A stretch of 45,981 bases of DNA. Source: Pontibacterium sp049599735. Its GTDB lineage: Bacteria; Pseudomonadota; Gammaproteobacteria; Pseudomonadales; Balneatricaceae. Of the stretch, positions 15,827-25,475 are shown piece after piece. The position numbers were made by a program, and so were the translations under genes. Positions within the stretch are counted from its first letter, which is position 1. Every line of letters begins with the position of its first letter. The stretch lies in assembly GCA_049599735.1 (NCBI GenBank), contig JBMYOX010000020.1, positions 1 through 45,981 on the forward strand, in the 5' to 3' direction. The notes beneath the pieces were generated by a model, which saw only the letters and a program-made list of their open reading frames with translations, ran no database searches and had not been told where the DNA came from.

Positions 15827-16693
15827 ATGCGTGCCCGATTTTTTATTAATACCATTAATATACTGCTGCTGCTGCTCTGTGCCTGGGCGCTGGCAAAATT
15901 GACCTGGGGTGTGGCGGGTTCTTTTCTGCCGGGTATCACACCTGCAGAGCCTGAAGCTGGCACTACGATTACAAGCTCCCCTGCCCCTGAATCGCCCCCG
16001 GCTTCCCTGAAAGCCCTGACCCAAACAAATCTGTTTGGTAAAACACCCGACACCCAAAACAAACAGCCCGAATCCCGTAAACGCCTGGTTGTTTCAAAAC
16101 TTAAAATCCGCCTGATGGGGGTGATTAGTGGTGATGAATCGGCCAGGGCCGCCATTATTTTCCATAACGGCACCCAGCGGGCGTATCTGATCGGTGAAAC
16201 AATTCCCGCCGGGGATGAGCAGGTTATCCTGGATGATGTGTTATCTGACCATATAGTAATTGAACGTAACAGCGTTCAGGAAATCATCAGACTGGGTCAG
16301 CGCAAAACAACCGCCGCACCCGGCATCCGGGTCAGCCATCAGGCAGTTATGCAGGCCATAGAAGCCGACCTCAGTTCAGACACTTACCGTTCCCTGATTG
16401 GCGATGCCCGAGAGACACTGACAAAAAAACCACTCTCCCTGAGCAAGTTTTTCTTCATCCAGCCGGTTCAGGAGCAAGGGACATTAACAGGTTATCGACT
16501 ACAACCCGGTGCTGATCCGCGGCTTTTCAAAGCATTGCAACTCCAGGCGAATGATTTGCTCACCGATGTAAACGGACAGCCCGTATCAACGCTGTCACTC
16601 ACTAACTTCTCTCAACTGCTCGCACAAAATACAGAATTACAGCTTACGCTGCTGCGTAATGCTGAGTCTGTTTCATTCACGGTCTCCTTTTAA
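15827..16693 (+). CDS. gspC: T2SS inner-membrane protein GspC
   Basis: This 288-residue protein links the inner-membrane platform to the outer-membrane secretin. It has a short cytoplasmic N-terminus, one membrane helix (about 8-30), a Pro/Ser-rich linker and the homology region (about 65-150, LTQTNLFGK then LKIRLMGVISGD) that contacts GspD N0. A C-terminal PDZ-like domain (about 185-288) includes GYRLQPGADPRLFKALQLQANDL in two adjoining pieces. It is the first gene of the gsp operon, 12 nt before gspD. Its Shine-Dalgarno (AAGGA) is rather far from the ATG. Confidence 0.94.
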   Translation: MRARFFINTINILLLLLCAWALAKLTWGVAGSFLPGITPAEPEAGTTITSSPAPESPPASLKALTQTNLFGKTPDTQNKQPESRKRLVVSKLKIRLMGVISGDESARAAIIFHNGTQRAYLIGETIPAGDEQVILDDVLSDHIVIERNSVQEIIRLGQRKTTAAPGIRVSHQAVMQAIEADLSSDTYRSLIGDARETLTKKPLSLSKFFFIQPVQEQGTLTGYRLQPGADPRLFKALQLQANDLLTDVNGQPVSTLSLTNFSQLLAQNTELQLTLLRNAESVSFTVSF

Positions 16694-16705
16694 AATGAAT
16701 TTATT

Positions 16706-18685
16706 ATGAAAAATAGATACGTACGCGGACTCCTGAACTCTTTAACATTTGCCGTGGCACTCAGTACAGCCGGCACGGTTCTCGCGGAAGGTTTTTCTCT
16801 GGATATGCGGGGTGCCGATGTGCAGGAATTTATCCACACTATTGGCAAACTGACTCAAAAAACCATCATTATCGATAACCGCGTTAAGGGAAAGGTGGAT
16901 ATTCAAAGCCACAAACCGCTTTCTCCTGAGGAATTGTACGAGGTTTTCCTGACCCAGCTCGGTGTCAGTGGTTATGCGGTGGTGAATGCAGGCCCTGATA
17001 TATTAAAAGTCATTCCCAAGCAGATCGCCAAGCTGGAAGGTCTCGAAGTTCAGAATGCTGACGCAATCTCAAAACAAAGCGGGAAACGTATCACCCGTAT
17101 TGTTCAGGTCAGCGATGTCAATGTGGACAAGCTGGTTGCGACCCTTCGCCCCCTCGTTGACAATAAATCAGGCGTAATCGCTGCTTATGCAGGCTCTAAC
17201 GTTATTTTAATCACCGACAGCGAAGCTAATGTCCGTCGTATTGTTAAAATTATCAACGAAGTAGATCATGCGGATGCACAGTCTTTAGAAGTCCTCAAGC
17301 TCAGAAATGCCTCTGCACCGGATGTAGAGCGCATGATGTCCAAGTTGCTGGAAAAACAAAGCAAAGATAAACCGGGTGCCCGCCCCGTTATCACGGCAGA
17401 CAGCCGTACCAATACTCTGATTATCCGGGCGGATAACAATACCCGGCGCTACCTTAAGCGTGTTATCCGGGAGCTCGATGGTGAAATCAGTTCCGATACC
17501 AATACCCGTGTTTTATATCTGAAATATGCCAACGCAGCAGAAGTCACTGAAGTATTACAAGGTGTGGGTGGCGCAATTCTGAAAGAGGGCCAAAGCACTA
17601 ACGGGAAAAGTAAAACCGCAACTAAGTCCGGCAACATTTTTATTGAAGCCCATGATCAGACCAACGCCATTGTGCTCTCAGGCAACCCACGGCTGATCAA
17701 CGATCTTGAAGATATTGTTAAAAAACTGGATATTCGCCGGGCTCAGGTACTGGTAGAAGCCATTATCGTTGAACTCTCCGATGATAAATCAAAAGAGCTG
17801 GGCGTACAGTGGCTATTTCGGGACGGAAGTGGCAGCAGCATTCCGGTCAGCTCCATAAACTATCCGGGTACTTCCAGCCCCGGCATCCTGAGCATCGCCG
17901 GTGCCGTCAGTGATTCGGACACCGCTGCGCTGAACACCGTTGCGGGTGCGTCAGGTGCATTAATGGGTATTGGCCGTTATTCTGCGACCGGCTTCAGCTT
18001 TGCGGCGCTCTTAAATGCGCTGGCATCAGACACAGAATCCAATGTGTTATCCACACCCAGCCTGCTGACCATGGATAACGAAGAAGCCACTATCCTGGTG
18101 GGTCGGGAAGTACCGGTTATTACCGGCTCAACCGCGAGTTCGACCAATACCAACCCGTTCCAGACCATTGAACGAAAAGATATTGGTGTCAAATTAAAAG
18201 TTAAACCTCAGATCAACGACGGTGACACTGTTCAGCTGGTGATCGAGCAGGAAGTCTCCAGCCTGACCGGCTTAACCGCCTCGGATATTATTACCAATAA
18301 GCGGGTCATCAATACCAGCGTGATGGTGGACGATAAAACCACTATCGTACTGGGTGGCCTGATGGATGAAGATATTCAGGAATCCCGGAGCAAAGTACCC
18401 CTGCTCGGTGATCTGCCGGTTATTGGCAAGCTGTTCAGTTCTGAAGGCACCCAAAAAGTAAAACGGAACCTGATGGTCTTTATCCGGCCAACAATTATGC
18501 GGGACGAGCAGAGCATCGCGCAGATCAGCCAGGAAAAATATCGTTATATGCGGGCAAAACAACTGGCTAAGCAGGCACGGGGAATTAACCTGATGCCCGC
18601 CGAAAGCACCGAAATTTTGCCTGCATGGCCGCAGAAGAAGTCTGCAGACAGCCCGGCTTCCGGTTATGAATTCCCGTCTGATTAA
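16706..18685 (+). CDS. gspD: T2SS secretin GspD
   Basis: This 659-residue outer-membrane secretin forms the exit channel. A signal peptide ends at TVLA before EGFSLDMRGADVQEF, the start of the N0 domain. N1-N3 repeats follow (ITRIVQVSDVNVDKLV, LEVLKLRNASAPDVERM, TRVLYLKYANAAEVTEVL). The secretin core includes VEAIIVELSDDKSKELGVQW, VLSTPSLLTMDNEEATI and the signature VPLLGDLPVIGKLFS (about 567-581). The C-terminal tail may bind a pilotin; no gspS pilotin gene is in the window. Length is usual. Confidence 0.97.
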   Translation: MKNRYVRGLLNSLTFAVALSTAGTVLAEGFSLDMRGADVQEFIHTIGKLTQKTIIIDNRVKGKVDIQSHKPLSPEELYEVFLTQLGVSGYAVVNAGPDILKVIPKQIAKLEGLEVQNADAISKQSGKRITRIVQVSDVNVDKLVATLRPLVDNKSGVIAAYAGSNVILITDSEANVRRIVKIINEVDHADAQSLEVLKLRNASAPDVERMMSKLLEKQSKDKPGARPVITADSRTNTLIIRADNNTRRYLKRVIRELDGEISSDTNTRVLYLKYANAAEVTEVLQGVGGAILKEGQSTNGKSKTATKSGNIFIEAHDQTNAIVLSGNPRLINDLEDIVKKLDIRRAQVLVEAIIVELSDDKSKELGVQWLFRDGSGSSIPVSSINYPGTSSPGILSIAGAVSDSDTAALNTVAGASGALMGIGRYSATGFSFAALLNALASDTESNVLSTPSLLTMDNEEATILVGREVPVITGSTASSTNTNPFQTIERKDIGVKLKVKPQINDGDTVQLVIEQEVSSLTGLTASDIITNKRVINTSVMVDDKTTIVLGGLMDEDIQESRSKVPLLGDLPVIGKLFSSEGTQKVKRNLMVFIRPTIMRDEQSIAQISQEKYRYMRAKQLAKQARGINLMPAESTEILPAWPQKKSADSPASGYEFPSD

Positions 18686-18702
18686 AGGGTGAAGTACAGA
18701 CT

Positions 18703-20196
18703 ATGAGTACCGCATCACTGCCACCCTATGGCTTTGCTAAAAAAACGCTGACGCTGGTTACCGGCATTCAGGACAGCGAAGTGACCGTGCTCTGTTGCGA
18801 AGCGACTGAGCCTGCGGCCATTGCAGAGTTACAGCGTTTCTACCAGCGCCCCGTTAACCTGACTCAGACTCAGGAGTCACAGTTGATGCGGGAACTGGGC
18901 CAGGCTTATCAGCGCCAGAGCCAGAATAATCTGGGCACTATCGATCACCTCAGCCACGAAGTGGACCTTGATCAACTGGCCGAAGAAATCCCTGAATCTG
19001 AAGACCTGCTCGATTCCCAGGATGGCGCACCGGTGATCCGCCTGATCAACGCTTTGTTTGCTGAAGCTCTCAAACAAGGTGCGTCTGATATCCATATCGA
19101 GACTTTTGAAACAAGCATGTCTGTTCGTCTGCGCATTGACGGCACCCTGCAGGAGGTTCTCACCCCGGCCCGGGCGCTGGCCCCCCTGCTGACTTCCCGC
19201 ATCAAGGTTATGGCCAAGCTGGATATCGCTGAAAAACGCATTCCCCAGGATGGTCGGATCTCGCTGCGTATGGGGGGTCGCAGTATCGATGTGCGTATTT
19301 CCACCATCCCGTCCAGCCACGGCGAGCGGGTGGTCATGCGACTACTGGACAAGCAGGCAACCCGCATGGATTTTGATAATCTGGGTATGCCGGAGCACTG
19401 CATTCGACAGCTACAGGATATGTTACGCCGCCCCAACGGCATTTTGCTGGTGACCGGGCCAACCGGCTCCGGTAAAACCACCACCCTTTATGCGGGCCTG
19501 AATCGCCTGAATGATCGCAGCCGTAATATACTCACCGTCGAAGACCCTATTGAATACGCCCTGGAAGGTGTCGGGCAGACCCAGGTGAACCGTAAGGTTG
19601 ATATGACCTTTGCCCGGGGTCTGCGCGCTATTCTGCGTCAGGATCCGGATGTAGTAATGGTGGGTGAGATTCGCGATTCAGAAACCGCCGAAGTTGCCGT
19701 GCAAGCCAGCCTGACCGGCCACCTGGTGTTATCAACACTGCATACCAACGATGCTGTTGGTGCCATCACCCGCCTGCAGGACCTGGGTGTACAGCCTTAT
19801 CTGATTGCATCCTCACTGTTGGGTGTCCTGGCACAACGCCTGGTGCGTCGTTTATGCACGGCCTGCAGAACACCTCACAGGGTGACCGCAGAAGAAGCCC
19901 GCTTGCTGGATCAGCCATCTTTGCAAGGTAAAGCCGCGTACCGGCCTGCGGGTTGCAGTCTCTGTCATCATTCAGGATATAAAGGCCGCAGTGGTATTTA
20001 CGAACTGCTGCAGGTTACCCCGCACTTACGCGAGCTGATCCATAAAGATGCCGGTGAACAAGCACTGCTGCAGGAACTGGCCCCCCATATGACCTTTATG
20101 CAACAGGAAGGCCAGCGGCTTATCGCAGAAGGTATTACCTCGGTTGACGAGGTGCTCAGGACCGTGCGCAAGGAGCAGAGTGATGCCCTCGTTTGA
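18703..20196 (+). CDS. gspE: T2SS cytoplasmic ATPase GspE
   Basis: This 497-residue hexameric ATPase powers pseudopilus assembly. The N-terminal region (1-105) should bind GspL. The nucleotide domain has Walker A GPTGSGKT (252-259), Asp box LTVEDPIEY, Walker B region VVMVGEIRD (317-325) and His box LSTLHTND (343-350). The GspE-type zinc site is intact: C385, C388, C418, C421. It overlaps gspF by 14 nt. Confidence 0.97.
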   Translation: MSTASLPPYGFAKKTLTLVTGIQDSEVTVLCCEATEPAAIAELQRFYQRPVNLTQTQESQLMRELGQAYQRQSQNNLGTIDHLSHEVDLDQLAEEIPESEDLLDSQDGAPVIRLINALFAEALKQGASDIHIETFETSMSVRLRIDGTLQEVLTPARALAPLLTSRIKVMAKLDIAEKRIPQDGRISLRMGGRSIDVRISTIPSSHGERVVMRLLDKQATRMDFDNLGMPEHCIRQLQDMLRRPNGILLVTGPTGSGKTTTLYAGLNRLNDRSRNILTVEDPIEYALEGVGQTQVNRKVDMTFARGLRAILRQDPDVVMVGEIRDSETAEVAVQASLTGHLVLSTLHTNDAVGAITRLQDLGVQPYLIASSLLGVLAQRLVRRLCTACRTPHRVTAEEARLLDQPSLQGKAAYRPAGCSLCHHSGYKGRSGIYELLQVTPHLRELIHKDAGEQALLQELAPHMTFMQQEGQRLIAEGITSVDEVLRTVRKEQSDALV

Positions 20197-21400
20197 GTAT
20201 CAGGCCTTAACGACTGCGGGCCAGTCAAAAAAAGGCTTTTTGGAAGCTGACTCCGACCGGATGGCGCGACAGGCACTGCGCGAAGAGGGTTTGCTGCCCG
20301 TGTCTGTCACTCAGGCCAGTCATACCCAGGCAACCAATACCCGTGCCGGTTTCTGGCAACGGGGTGTAGCCGCTCCCCAGATTGCGCTTTTTGCCCGCCA
20401 GCTGGCCACCCTGATTGACTCAGGCATCCCTGTTGAAGAAGCGCTGCATGCAACAGCTGAGCAGACACGACATACCCGTCTTCGAAAAGTAATTTTGGCA
20501 ACCCGCAGTCGGGTACGCGAAGGCCATACGCTGGCAGATGCTTTAGCAGAGCACCCTCATATTTTTTCCAATATTTTTCGTGCGTTGGTGCTGGCAGGTG
20601 AGAAATCCGGTGACCTGGGTAATGTGCTGAACCGACTGGCCGAGTACCTGGAAGACAGCCAGCGCTTACGTTCAACCCTTATTCAGGGCATGGCCTACCC
20701 TATTGTACTGACATTAGTAGCTATCAGCGTTGTTGCAATACTGATGAGCTACGTAGTGCCTAAAGTAGTCGCTCAGTTTGAACATGTCAGCCAGCAGCTG
20801 CCGCTGCTCACCCGTATATTGATCAGCTGCAGCGAAGCCATTCAGACCTATGGTTTATATACACTGCTGGCACTGATACTGGCAGGTTTTGCCGGTCACC
20901 AGCTATTAAAAAATCCGGCCAGACGCCATCGATGGCACCGTATACAGTTAAAAACACCACTACTGTCCCGGCTGATCATCGCCACCGACAGCGCCCGCCT
21001 GTTACGTACCCTGCATATACTCACCGGCAGCGGCCTGCCTTTACTGGATGCGGTGCGCGTTGCCCGTAATACCCTTAGCAACCTTCAGCTAAAAGCTGCC
21101 CTGGACGTCGTCATCGAGCGGGTTGAAGCGGGCAGCACCCTGAACCGTGCACTCTCCGAACAACAGCTGTTTCCTCCTATCGCCATCTATATGATTGCCA
21201 ACGGCGAAAAAACCGGCGAACTGGATCGTATGCTGGATAAGGCAGCCAGCACCCAGGAGCAACAGCTCACCACCACCTTCAGCCTGTTTGTCACCCTGTT
21301 TGAGCCTGCGCTTATCATCCTGCTCGGTGGTGTCGTGCTCTTAATCGTACTGGCTATTTTGCTACCCATTCTGCAATTGAATAATCTGAGCCCCCTTTAA
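20183..21400 (+). CDS. gspF: T2SS inner-membrane platform protein GspF
   Basis: This 405-residue polytopic platform protein has two GspF domains, each with a cytoplasmic helical bundle and membrane helices (about 168-195, 219-240 and 375-400). ATG 20183 gives the conserved start MPSFEYQALTTAGQSKKG and has AGGAG 7 nt upstream, inside gspE. Family motifs include FARQLATLIDSGIPVEEAL and LVLAGEKSGDLGNVLNRLA. Confidence 0.95.
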   Translation: MPSFEYQALTTAGQSKKGFLEADSDRMARQALREEGLLPVSVTQASHTQATNTRAGFWQRGVAAPQIALFARQLATLIDSGIPVEEALHATAEQTRHTRLRKVILATRSRVREGHTLADALAEHPHIFSNIFRALVLAGEKSGDLGNVLNRLAEYLEDSQRLRSTLIQGMAYPIVLTLVAISVVAILMSYVVPKVVAQFEHVSQQLPLLTRILISCSEAIQTYGLYTLLALILAGFAGHQLLKNPARRHRWHRIQLKTPLLSRLIIATDSARLLRTLHILTGSGLPLLDAVRVARNTLSNLQLKAALDVVIERVEAGSTLNRALSEQQLFPPIAIYMIANGEKTGELDRMLDKAASTQEQQLTTTFSLFVTLFEPALIILLGGVVLLIVLAILLPILQLNNLSPL

Positions 21401-21417
21401 CCGGAGACCCGCACCAG

Positions 21418-21846
21418 ATGTTAAAGCATCCCCAAAAGCAAAAAGGTTTTACCCTGCTGGAAATTATGGTTGTTATCGTTATCCTGGGCCTGCTGGTCGC
21501 TATCGTTGCGCCTAATGTGCTTGAAAATCAGGATAAAGCGATGGTGCAAAAAACCAAAGCCGATATCGCCCTGCTTGAGCAGGCCCTGGATATGTACAAA
21601 CTGGATAACCACCGCTATCCAACAACCGATCAGAATCTGGATGCGCTGGTCAAACGCCCCGATTTTGGCCCCGAGGCCGGTAACTACCGCAACGATGGTT
21701 ATATCAAACGCCTGCCCCAGGATCCCTGGGGTAATGACTATCAATACCTGTCGCCCGGCGAACACGGAACCTTTGATCTCTACTCTCTGGGTGCCGATGG
21801 TACCGATGGTGGTGAAGGCCTTGCAGCCGATATTACCAACTGGTAA
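21418..21846 (+). CDS. gspG: T2SS major pseudopilin GspG
   Basis: This 142-residue protein is the main subunit of the pseudopilus. The leader is ten residues and is cut by prepilin peptidase after G10 in KQKG/FTLLEIMVV, with Glu at +5. The globular part has YKLDNHRYPTTDQNLDALV and the calcium-loop-like C-terminal region, with DLYSLGADGTDGGEG. CCGGAGA precedes the start. The peptidase gene gspO/pilD is not in the window. Confidence 0.97.
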   Translation: MLKHPQKQKGFTLLEIMVVIVILGLLVAIVAPNVLENQDKAMVQKTKADIALLEQALDMYKLDNHRYPTTDQNLDALVKRPDFGPEAGNYRNDGYIKRLPQDPWGNDYQYLSPGEHGTFDLYSLGADGTDGGEGLAADITNW

Positions 21847-22321
21847 AGCGGCCAGGCAAACCGGCTTTACCCTGCTGGAGCTGATGCTGATTGTACTGGT
21901 TATCGGCCTGTTAAGCGGGGTGGTTGCGCACACCCTGGCACCCGCCCGTGATGATCAGGCTGACTTGTTTAAGAGTCAGTTGCTGCGTTTTTTACGCAGC
22001 ACTCAGCAGCAGGCGGTCTTTTCAGGCTCTGAATTTGCCCTGCTGTTTTCGCACAACCGCTTATCCCCGCTGGAATATACCGAAGACGGCTGGCAAGCGG
22101 TCATTGAAATCAGCCCCCTAGAGCGACCGGAGAGGCTCAGCTGGACGCTGGAGATCGAAGGGAACACTGTTGAACCTCAGGACGAAGACAACCTGACACA
22201 AGTCATACCCCAGCTGATTTTTTACAGCGATGGTCAATACAGCCCGTTTAAAATGACGCTTTCAGGCACCGACGGCTCAGTCCAAAGTCTCGACGGGCTG
22301 TTTCAGCAGAGGACCCGGTAA
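21806..22321 (+). CDS. gspH: T2SS minor pseudopilin GspH
   Basis: This minor pseudopilin of the tip complex has the cleavage site RQTG/FTLLELMLIV with Glu at +5, a hydrophobic helix and a small globular domain. The start is uncertain. ATG 21806 gives a 20-residue leader, ATG 21797 a 23-residue one, and TTG 21821 a 15-residue one. All lie inside gspG in another frame and none has a clear Shine-Dalgarno, so translation is probably coupled to gspG. The stop overlaps the gspI start (TAATG). Confidence 0.88.
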   Translation: MVVKALQPILPTGKAARQTGFTLLELMLIVLVIGLLSGVVAHTLAPARDDQADLFKSQLLRFLRSTQQQAVFSGSEFALLFSHNRLSPLEYTEDGWQAVIEISPLERPERLSWTLEIEGNTVEPQDEDNLTQVIPQLIFYSDGQYSPFKMTLSGTDGSVQSLDGLFQQRTR

Positions 22322-22689
22322 TGCCACGTACCCCTGTGCCTGAAAAACAACAGGGATTTACCCTGCTTGAAGTGTTAGTCGCAACCTTTATCTTTGCCGT
22401 GGCCGTTGCGGCTCTGCTCAAGGTGCTCGGTGAAAGCGCTAATAACTTAGCCTATCTGGAAAAGAAGCAGTTCGCCGCACTGACCGCGCACAACCAGATG
22501 GCACTGTCCACCCTGGAATCCATTGGCTCTGGCGGGCAGGTCAGCAATGGCGGTTTTACTTTTAACTGGTCTCTGGTGAAGTATCCTACGCCCGATTCAC
22601 GCATTGCCCATCTGACGCTCAGTATTTCAGAACCTGATCAGCCGCAGGTTCTTTCCCGCCTGAACGCATTTCGGGAGAACACCCCATGA
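22321..22689 (+). CDS. gspI: T2SS minor pseudopilin GspI
   Basis: This 122-residue minor pseudopilin has a 12-residue leader cut after G12 in KQQG/FTLLEVLVAT, with Glu at +5 and a single hydrophobic helix. In studied systems GspI nucleates the tip with GspJ and GspK. Its start shares a base with the gspH stop and its end overlaps gspJ by 4 nt (ATGA). Confidence 0.94.
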   Translation: MPRTPVPEKQQGFTLLEVLVATFIFAVAVAALLKVLGESANNLAYLEKKQFAALTAHNQMALSTLESIGSGGQVSNGGFTFNWSLVKYPTPDSRIAHLTLSISEPDQPQVLSRLNAFRENTP

Positions 22690-23315
22690 ACAGTTCGGCC
22701 CAGCAGGGTTTAACGATGATAGAACTGATCGTGGCGGTCGCTCTACTCGCCCTGATCGGTCTGGCCACTGCCACCACCCTTAACAGTGCCATTACCAACG
22801 AGCGCTATCTGGATGAACGGGCTGAACAGCTGGAGGCGCTTAGTTACAGCCTTAGCCTGCTGCGCCAGGATCTCGAACAGGCCATTAACCGCAGCAGTGC
22901 CGCAGAAGGTTACGCCGGTGATAATCAACCGGCGCTGGTCGGTTACCAGACTGCTGATGACACCAATGGGGAGTTATTAAAATTCACCCGCACCGGGCGG
23001 CGTCACCCACCCGGTACCTTTCAGGGCAGCCGTCTGCAGCGTATTCGTTACCGGATAACGGATGAGCAACTTATCCGGGAAAGCAGCCCCGTCCCGGATC
23101 CGACAGAGACTGAGTTCCCCGTACAGCAAACCCTGTTCAGGGGTATTTCACAGGTTCAGTTATCTTACTTTAATGGTGAATGGCAGGATGCCTGGGGTAT
23201 TGATGAGGTGCAGTCAGGCCTGCCCCGGGCAGTGCGTATCACACTGACGACCGGGCTTTGGGGAGAGGTTGAACAGGTTATGTTACTCACGGGGACGGTT
23301 AATGACACACCCTGA
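22686..23315 (+). CDS. gspJ: T2SS minor pseudopilin GspJ
   Basis: This 209-residue minor pseudopilin has an eight-residue leader cut after G8 in AQQG/LTMIELIVAV, with Glu at +5. The globular domain has the GspJ-like LLRQDLEQAINR and RIRYRITDEQLIRE. It overlaps gspI by 4 nt and gspK by 14 nt, as expected for the I-J-K tip complex. Confidence 0.94.
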   Translation: MNSSAQQGLTMIELIVAVALLALIGLATATTLNSAITNERYLDERAEQLEALSYSLSLLRQDLEQAINRSSAAEGYAGDNQPALVGYQTADDTNGELLKFTRTGRRHPPGTFQGSRLQRIRYRITDEQLIRESSPVPDPTETEFPVQQTLFRGISQVQLSYFNGEWQDAWGIDEVQSGLPRAVRITLTTGLWGEVEQVMLLTGTVNDTP

Positions 23316-24282
23316 ATATCACCGGCAACAAGGTGCCGCCCTGATTATGGTGCTGCTGGCCATGGCACTGATCAGTATTCTGGCCGTCAACAGTAGTGAA
23401 AAAATACGTTACAACAGCGCCCGGGTCAGTAATCAGAGCGATCACAGCCAGGCATACTGGTATGCACTGGGCGCAGAAGCCTTTGCCCGGGCAATATTAA
23501 AAAAAGATATTCAAGCCGTCACTATTAACCTGGAACAGGACTGGGCGACCAGTGAAGCCATTTTCCCCATTGAGGGTGGTGCGTTGCAGGGCAGCATCAC
23601 CGATCTTCACCGCTGCTTTAATGTCAATGCACTGGCGGAAGGCTCCGTGGAAGGAAACACCCTGCCTCCGGCCCACCGGCAGTTTAACGCCCTGATGTCA
23701 GCGCTGGATTTGCCGGATGAGAGTGCGGAAAAACTGCGGGAGCGTATCCGTGACTGGACAGATCCGGATGCCACCGCCTCAGGTTTCCAGGGTATGGAAT
23801 ATGGCTACAGCACCGACTCGGGCATCAGCTACCAGCCCCCGAATGCGCCTGTTTTTGATATCAGTGAGCTGAGATTGTTCACAGACTTAGCGGCGGATGA
23901 ATTAAATCAGGTACTGCCTTTTTTATGCAGCCTGCCCGATGATCCGACACTGGCAATCAATATCAACACGCTGGGCACCGAAGAGGCCGTCCTGCTGGTT
24001 GCCCTGCTGGGTGATACCTTGTCGCTGCAAGAAGCCACTGAGCTTATAGAAGCACGTCCTGCCGCTGGCTTCAGTTCATTTGATGCGCTATGGCATATGC
24101 CTCAGCTCAAAGATAAAACCATTCCCGAAGACGGCAAAGCCACTATCAGCCTTAAATCGACCTACTTTCGTACCGACATTCAGGTGCATTACCAAAATAT
24201 TCGTCGGATCTATCACGCCTGGTTTAAAATTAACAAAGATAATCTTGATACCCTTGCCAGGCAATACGGAGAGCGCCTTTGA
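23302..24282 (+). CDS. gspK: T2SS minor pseudopilin GspK
   Basis: This 326-residue tip pseudopilin is larger than the others, as usual for GspK. The leader ends at RQQG before AALIMVLLAMALIS and lacks Glu at +5, which is the family norm. RCFNVNAL and two helix-hairpin-helix-like stretches (LRERIRDWTD; LIEARPAAGFSSFDALW) are typical. ATG 23302 with GGGGA upstream is preferred over longer readings. Confidence 0.93.
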   Translation: MTHPEYHRQQGAALIMVLLAMALISILAVNSSEKIRYNSARVSNQSDHSQAYWYALGAEAFARAILKKDIQAVTINLEQDWATSEAIFPIEGGALQGSITDLHRCFNVNALAEGSVEGNTLPPAHRQFNALMSALDLPDESAEKLRERIRDWTDPDATASGFQGMEYGYSTDSGISYQPPNAPVFDISELRLFTDLAADELNQVLPFLCSLPDDPTLAININTLGTEEAVLLVALLGDTLSLQEATELIEARPAAGFSSFDALWHMPQLKDKTIPEDGKATISLKSTYFRTDIQVHYQNIRRIYHAWFKINKDNLDTLARQYGERL

Positions 24283-25475
24283 AAACTCAGCTGTTTATAT
24301 GGCCCGGAGGCCAGCTGACCGACCCCATTCGCTGGCTTGAGTGGAGCCCCAAAGCACACAAAAGCATCAGCGCCGGTACCCTCAGCGACAGCGCAGCCCT
24401 GTCGCAATTACATAGCAAGGCTCAGCAAGCCACCACAGCCTTGTTATTACCCGGTGAGTGCTGCCTTTACAGCCGGGTCAAACTGCCTAACCGCAGCAAG
24501 CTGGCACTGCAATCCATTCCTTACCAGCTGGAAGAAAACCTCTGCCAGCCGCTGGACGGGTTACAAATAGCAACCGGCCCTGTCACCGCAGACCTGCATA
24601 TCCCGGTGATCGCTTTAGAAAAAAAACTGTTACAGGACTGGCTTGATGCCCTGAAGGCCGCGCAAATACAGGTTGACCGGATAATGCCTGATTATCTGGC
24701 CCTTAGTCCCCGCCCCGGCCAGGCAACGCTGCTACAGGACCAGCACCGCGTTATCTGTCGCCTGCCCAAAGCCGCCGCCAGTTTTGATCAGCGTACACTC
24801 AGCGCCTGGTGGGCCTTGCTGGAACAACCCGATTCTGTACAAAGTTTTGGTGAGATTGAGCTGTCCGGTGCAGAAAAACACCCACTCAGGCCGGAAGAAA
24901 GCCCGCTTTCAGTGCTGGCCCGCCAGTTTGACCCGACCCGCTGTATCAACTTGCTGCAGGCGGACTTTGAACAACACAACCCTGTTAAAGACTGGGCACT
25001 GCGGCTGAAAACCCCGCTGATTGCAGCCAGTATTCTTGCAGCGCTGCACCTGGGCACCGTACAACTGGATAATATGCAGTTACAACAACAGATCAGTGAT
25101 TACGATGCCCGGATTAAAACTGTCTTCCTGGATGCATTTCCCGACACACGCCGCATTGTGAATCCACGCAGCCAGATGAAGGCCCGGCTTGATTTGCTGG
25201 CCCGCCAGTCTGATCAGGGGGGATTTTTACGTATCCTGCGTCAGGTTGCTCCTGAGCTTGCGGACAGCCCCGGCATTACACTGCAAACCCTGCGCTTTCA
25301 GGCAGATACTGCCGCACTACAAATGCAGCTGACCGGCCCTGACTTTGCCGCACTCGAAACCTTTAATGGCCGCCTGCAAAAAAAACCACTGATTCTTAAA
25401 CCCGGTGCCTCTCAGCAAACCGCTGATAAGCAGATTTCCACACAACTGACAGTCAGGGAGAACAAAGGTGCTTAA
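24279..25475 (+). CDS. gspL: T2SS platform protein GspL
   Basis: This 398-residue protein has a cytoplasmic actin-like domain (about 1-235) that binds GspE, one membrane helix (about 243-262, LIAASILAALHLGTVQL) and a periplasmic ferredoxin-like part. LPNRSKLALQSIPYQLEE near 70-87 is characteristic. The start is TTG, overlapping the gspK stop by 4 nt, with GGAG 6 nt upstream. Confidence 0.92.
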   Translation: MKTQLFIWPGGQLTDPIRWLEWSPKAHKSISAGTLSDSAALSQLHSKAQQATTALLLPGECCLYSRVKLPNRSKLALQSIPYQLEENLCQPLDGLQIATGPVTADLHIPVIALEKKLLQDWLDALKAAQIQVDRIMPDYLALSPRPGQATLLQDQHRVICRLPKAAASFDQRTLSAWWALLEQPDSVQSFGEIELSGAEKHPLRPEESPLSVLARQFDPTRCINLLQADFEQHNPVKDWALRLKTPLIAASILAALHLGTVQLDNMQLQQQISDYDARIKTVFLDAFPDTRRIVNPRSQMKARLDLLARQSDQGGFLRILRQVAPELADSPGITLQTLRFQADTAALQMQLTGPDFAALETFNGRLQKKPLILKPGASQQTADKQISTQLTVRENKGA

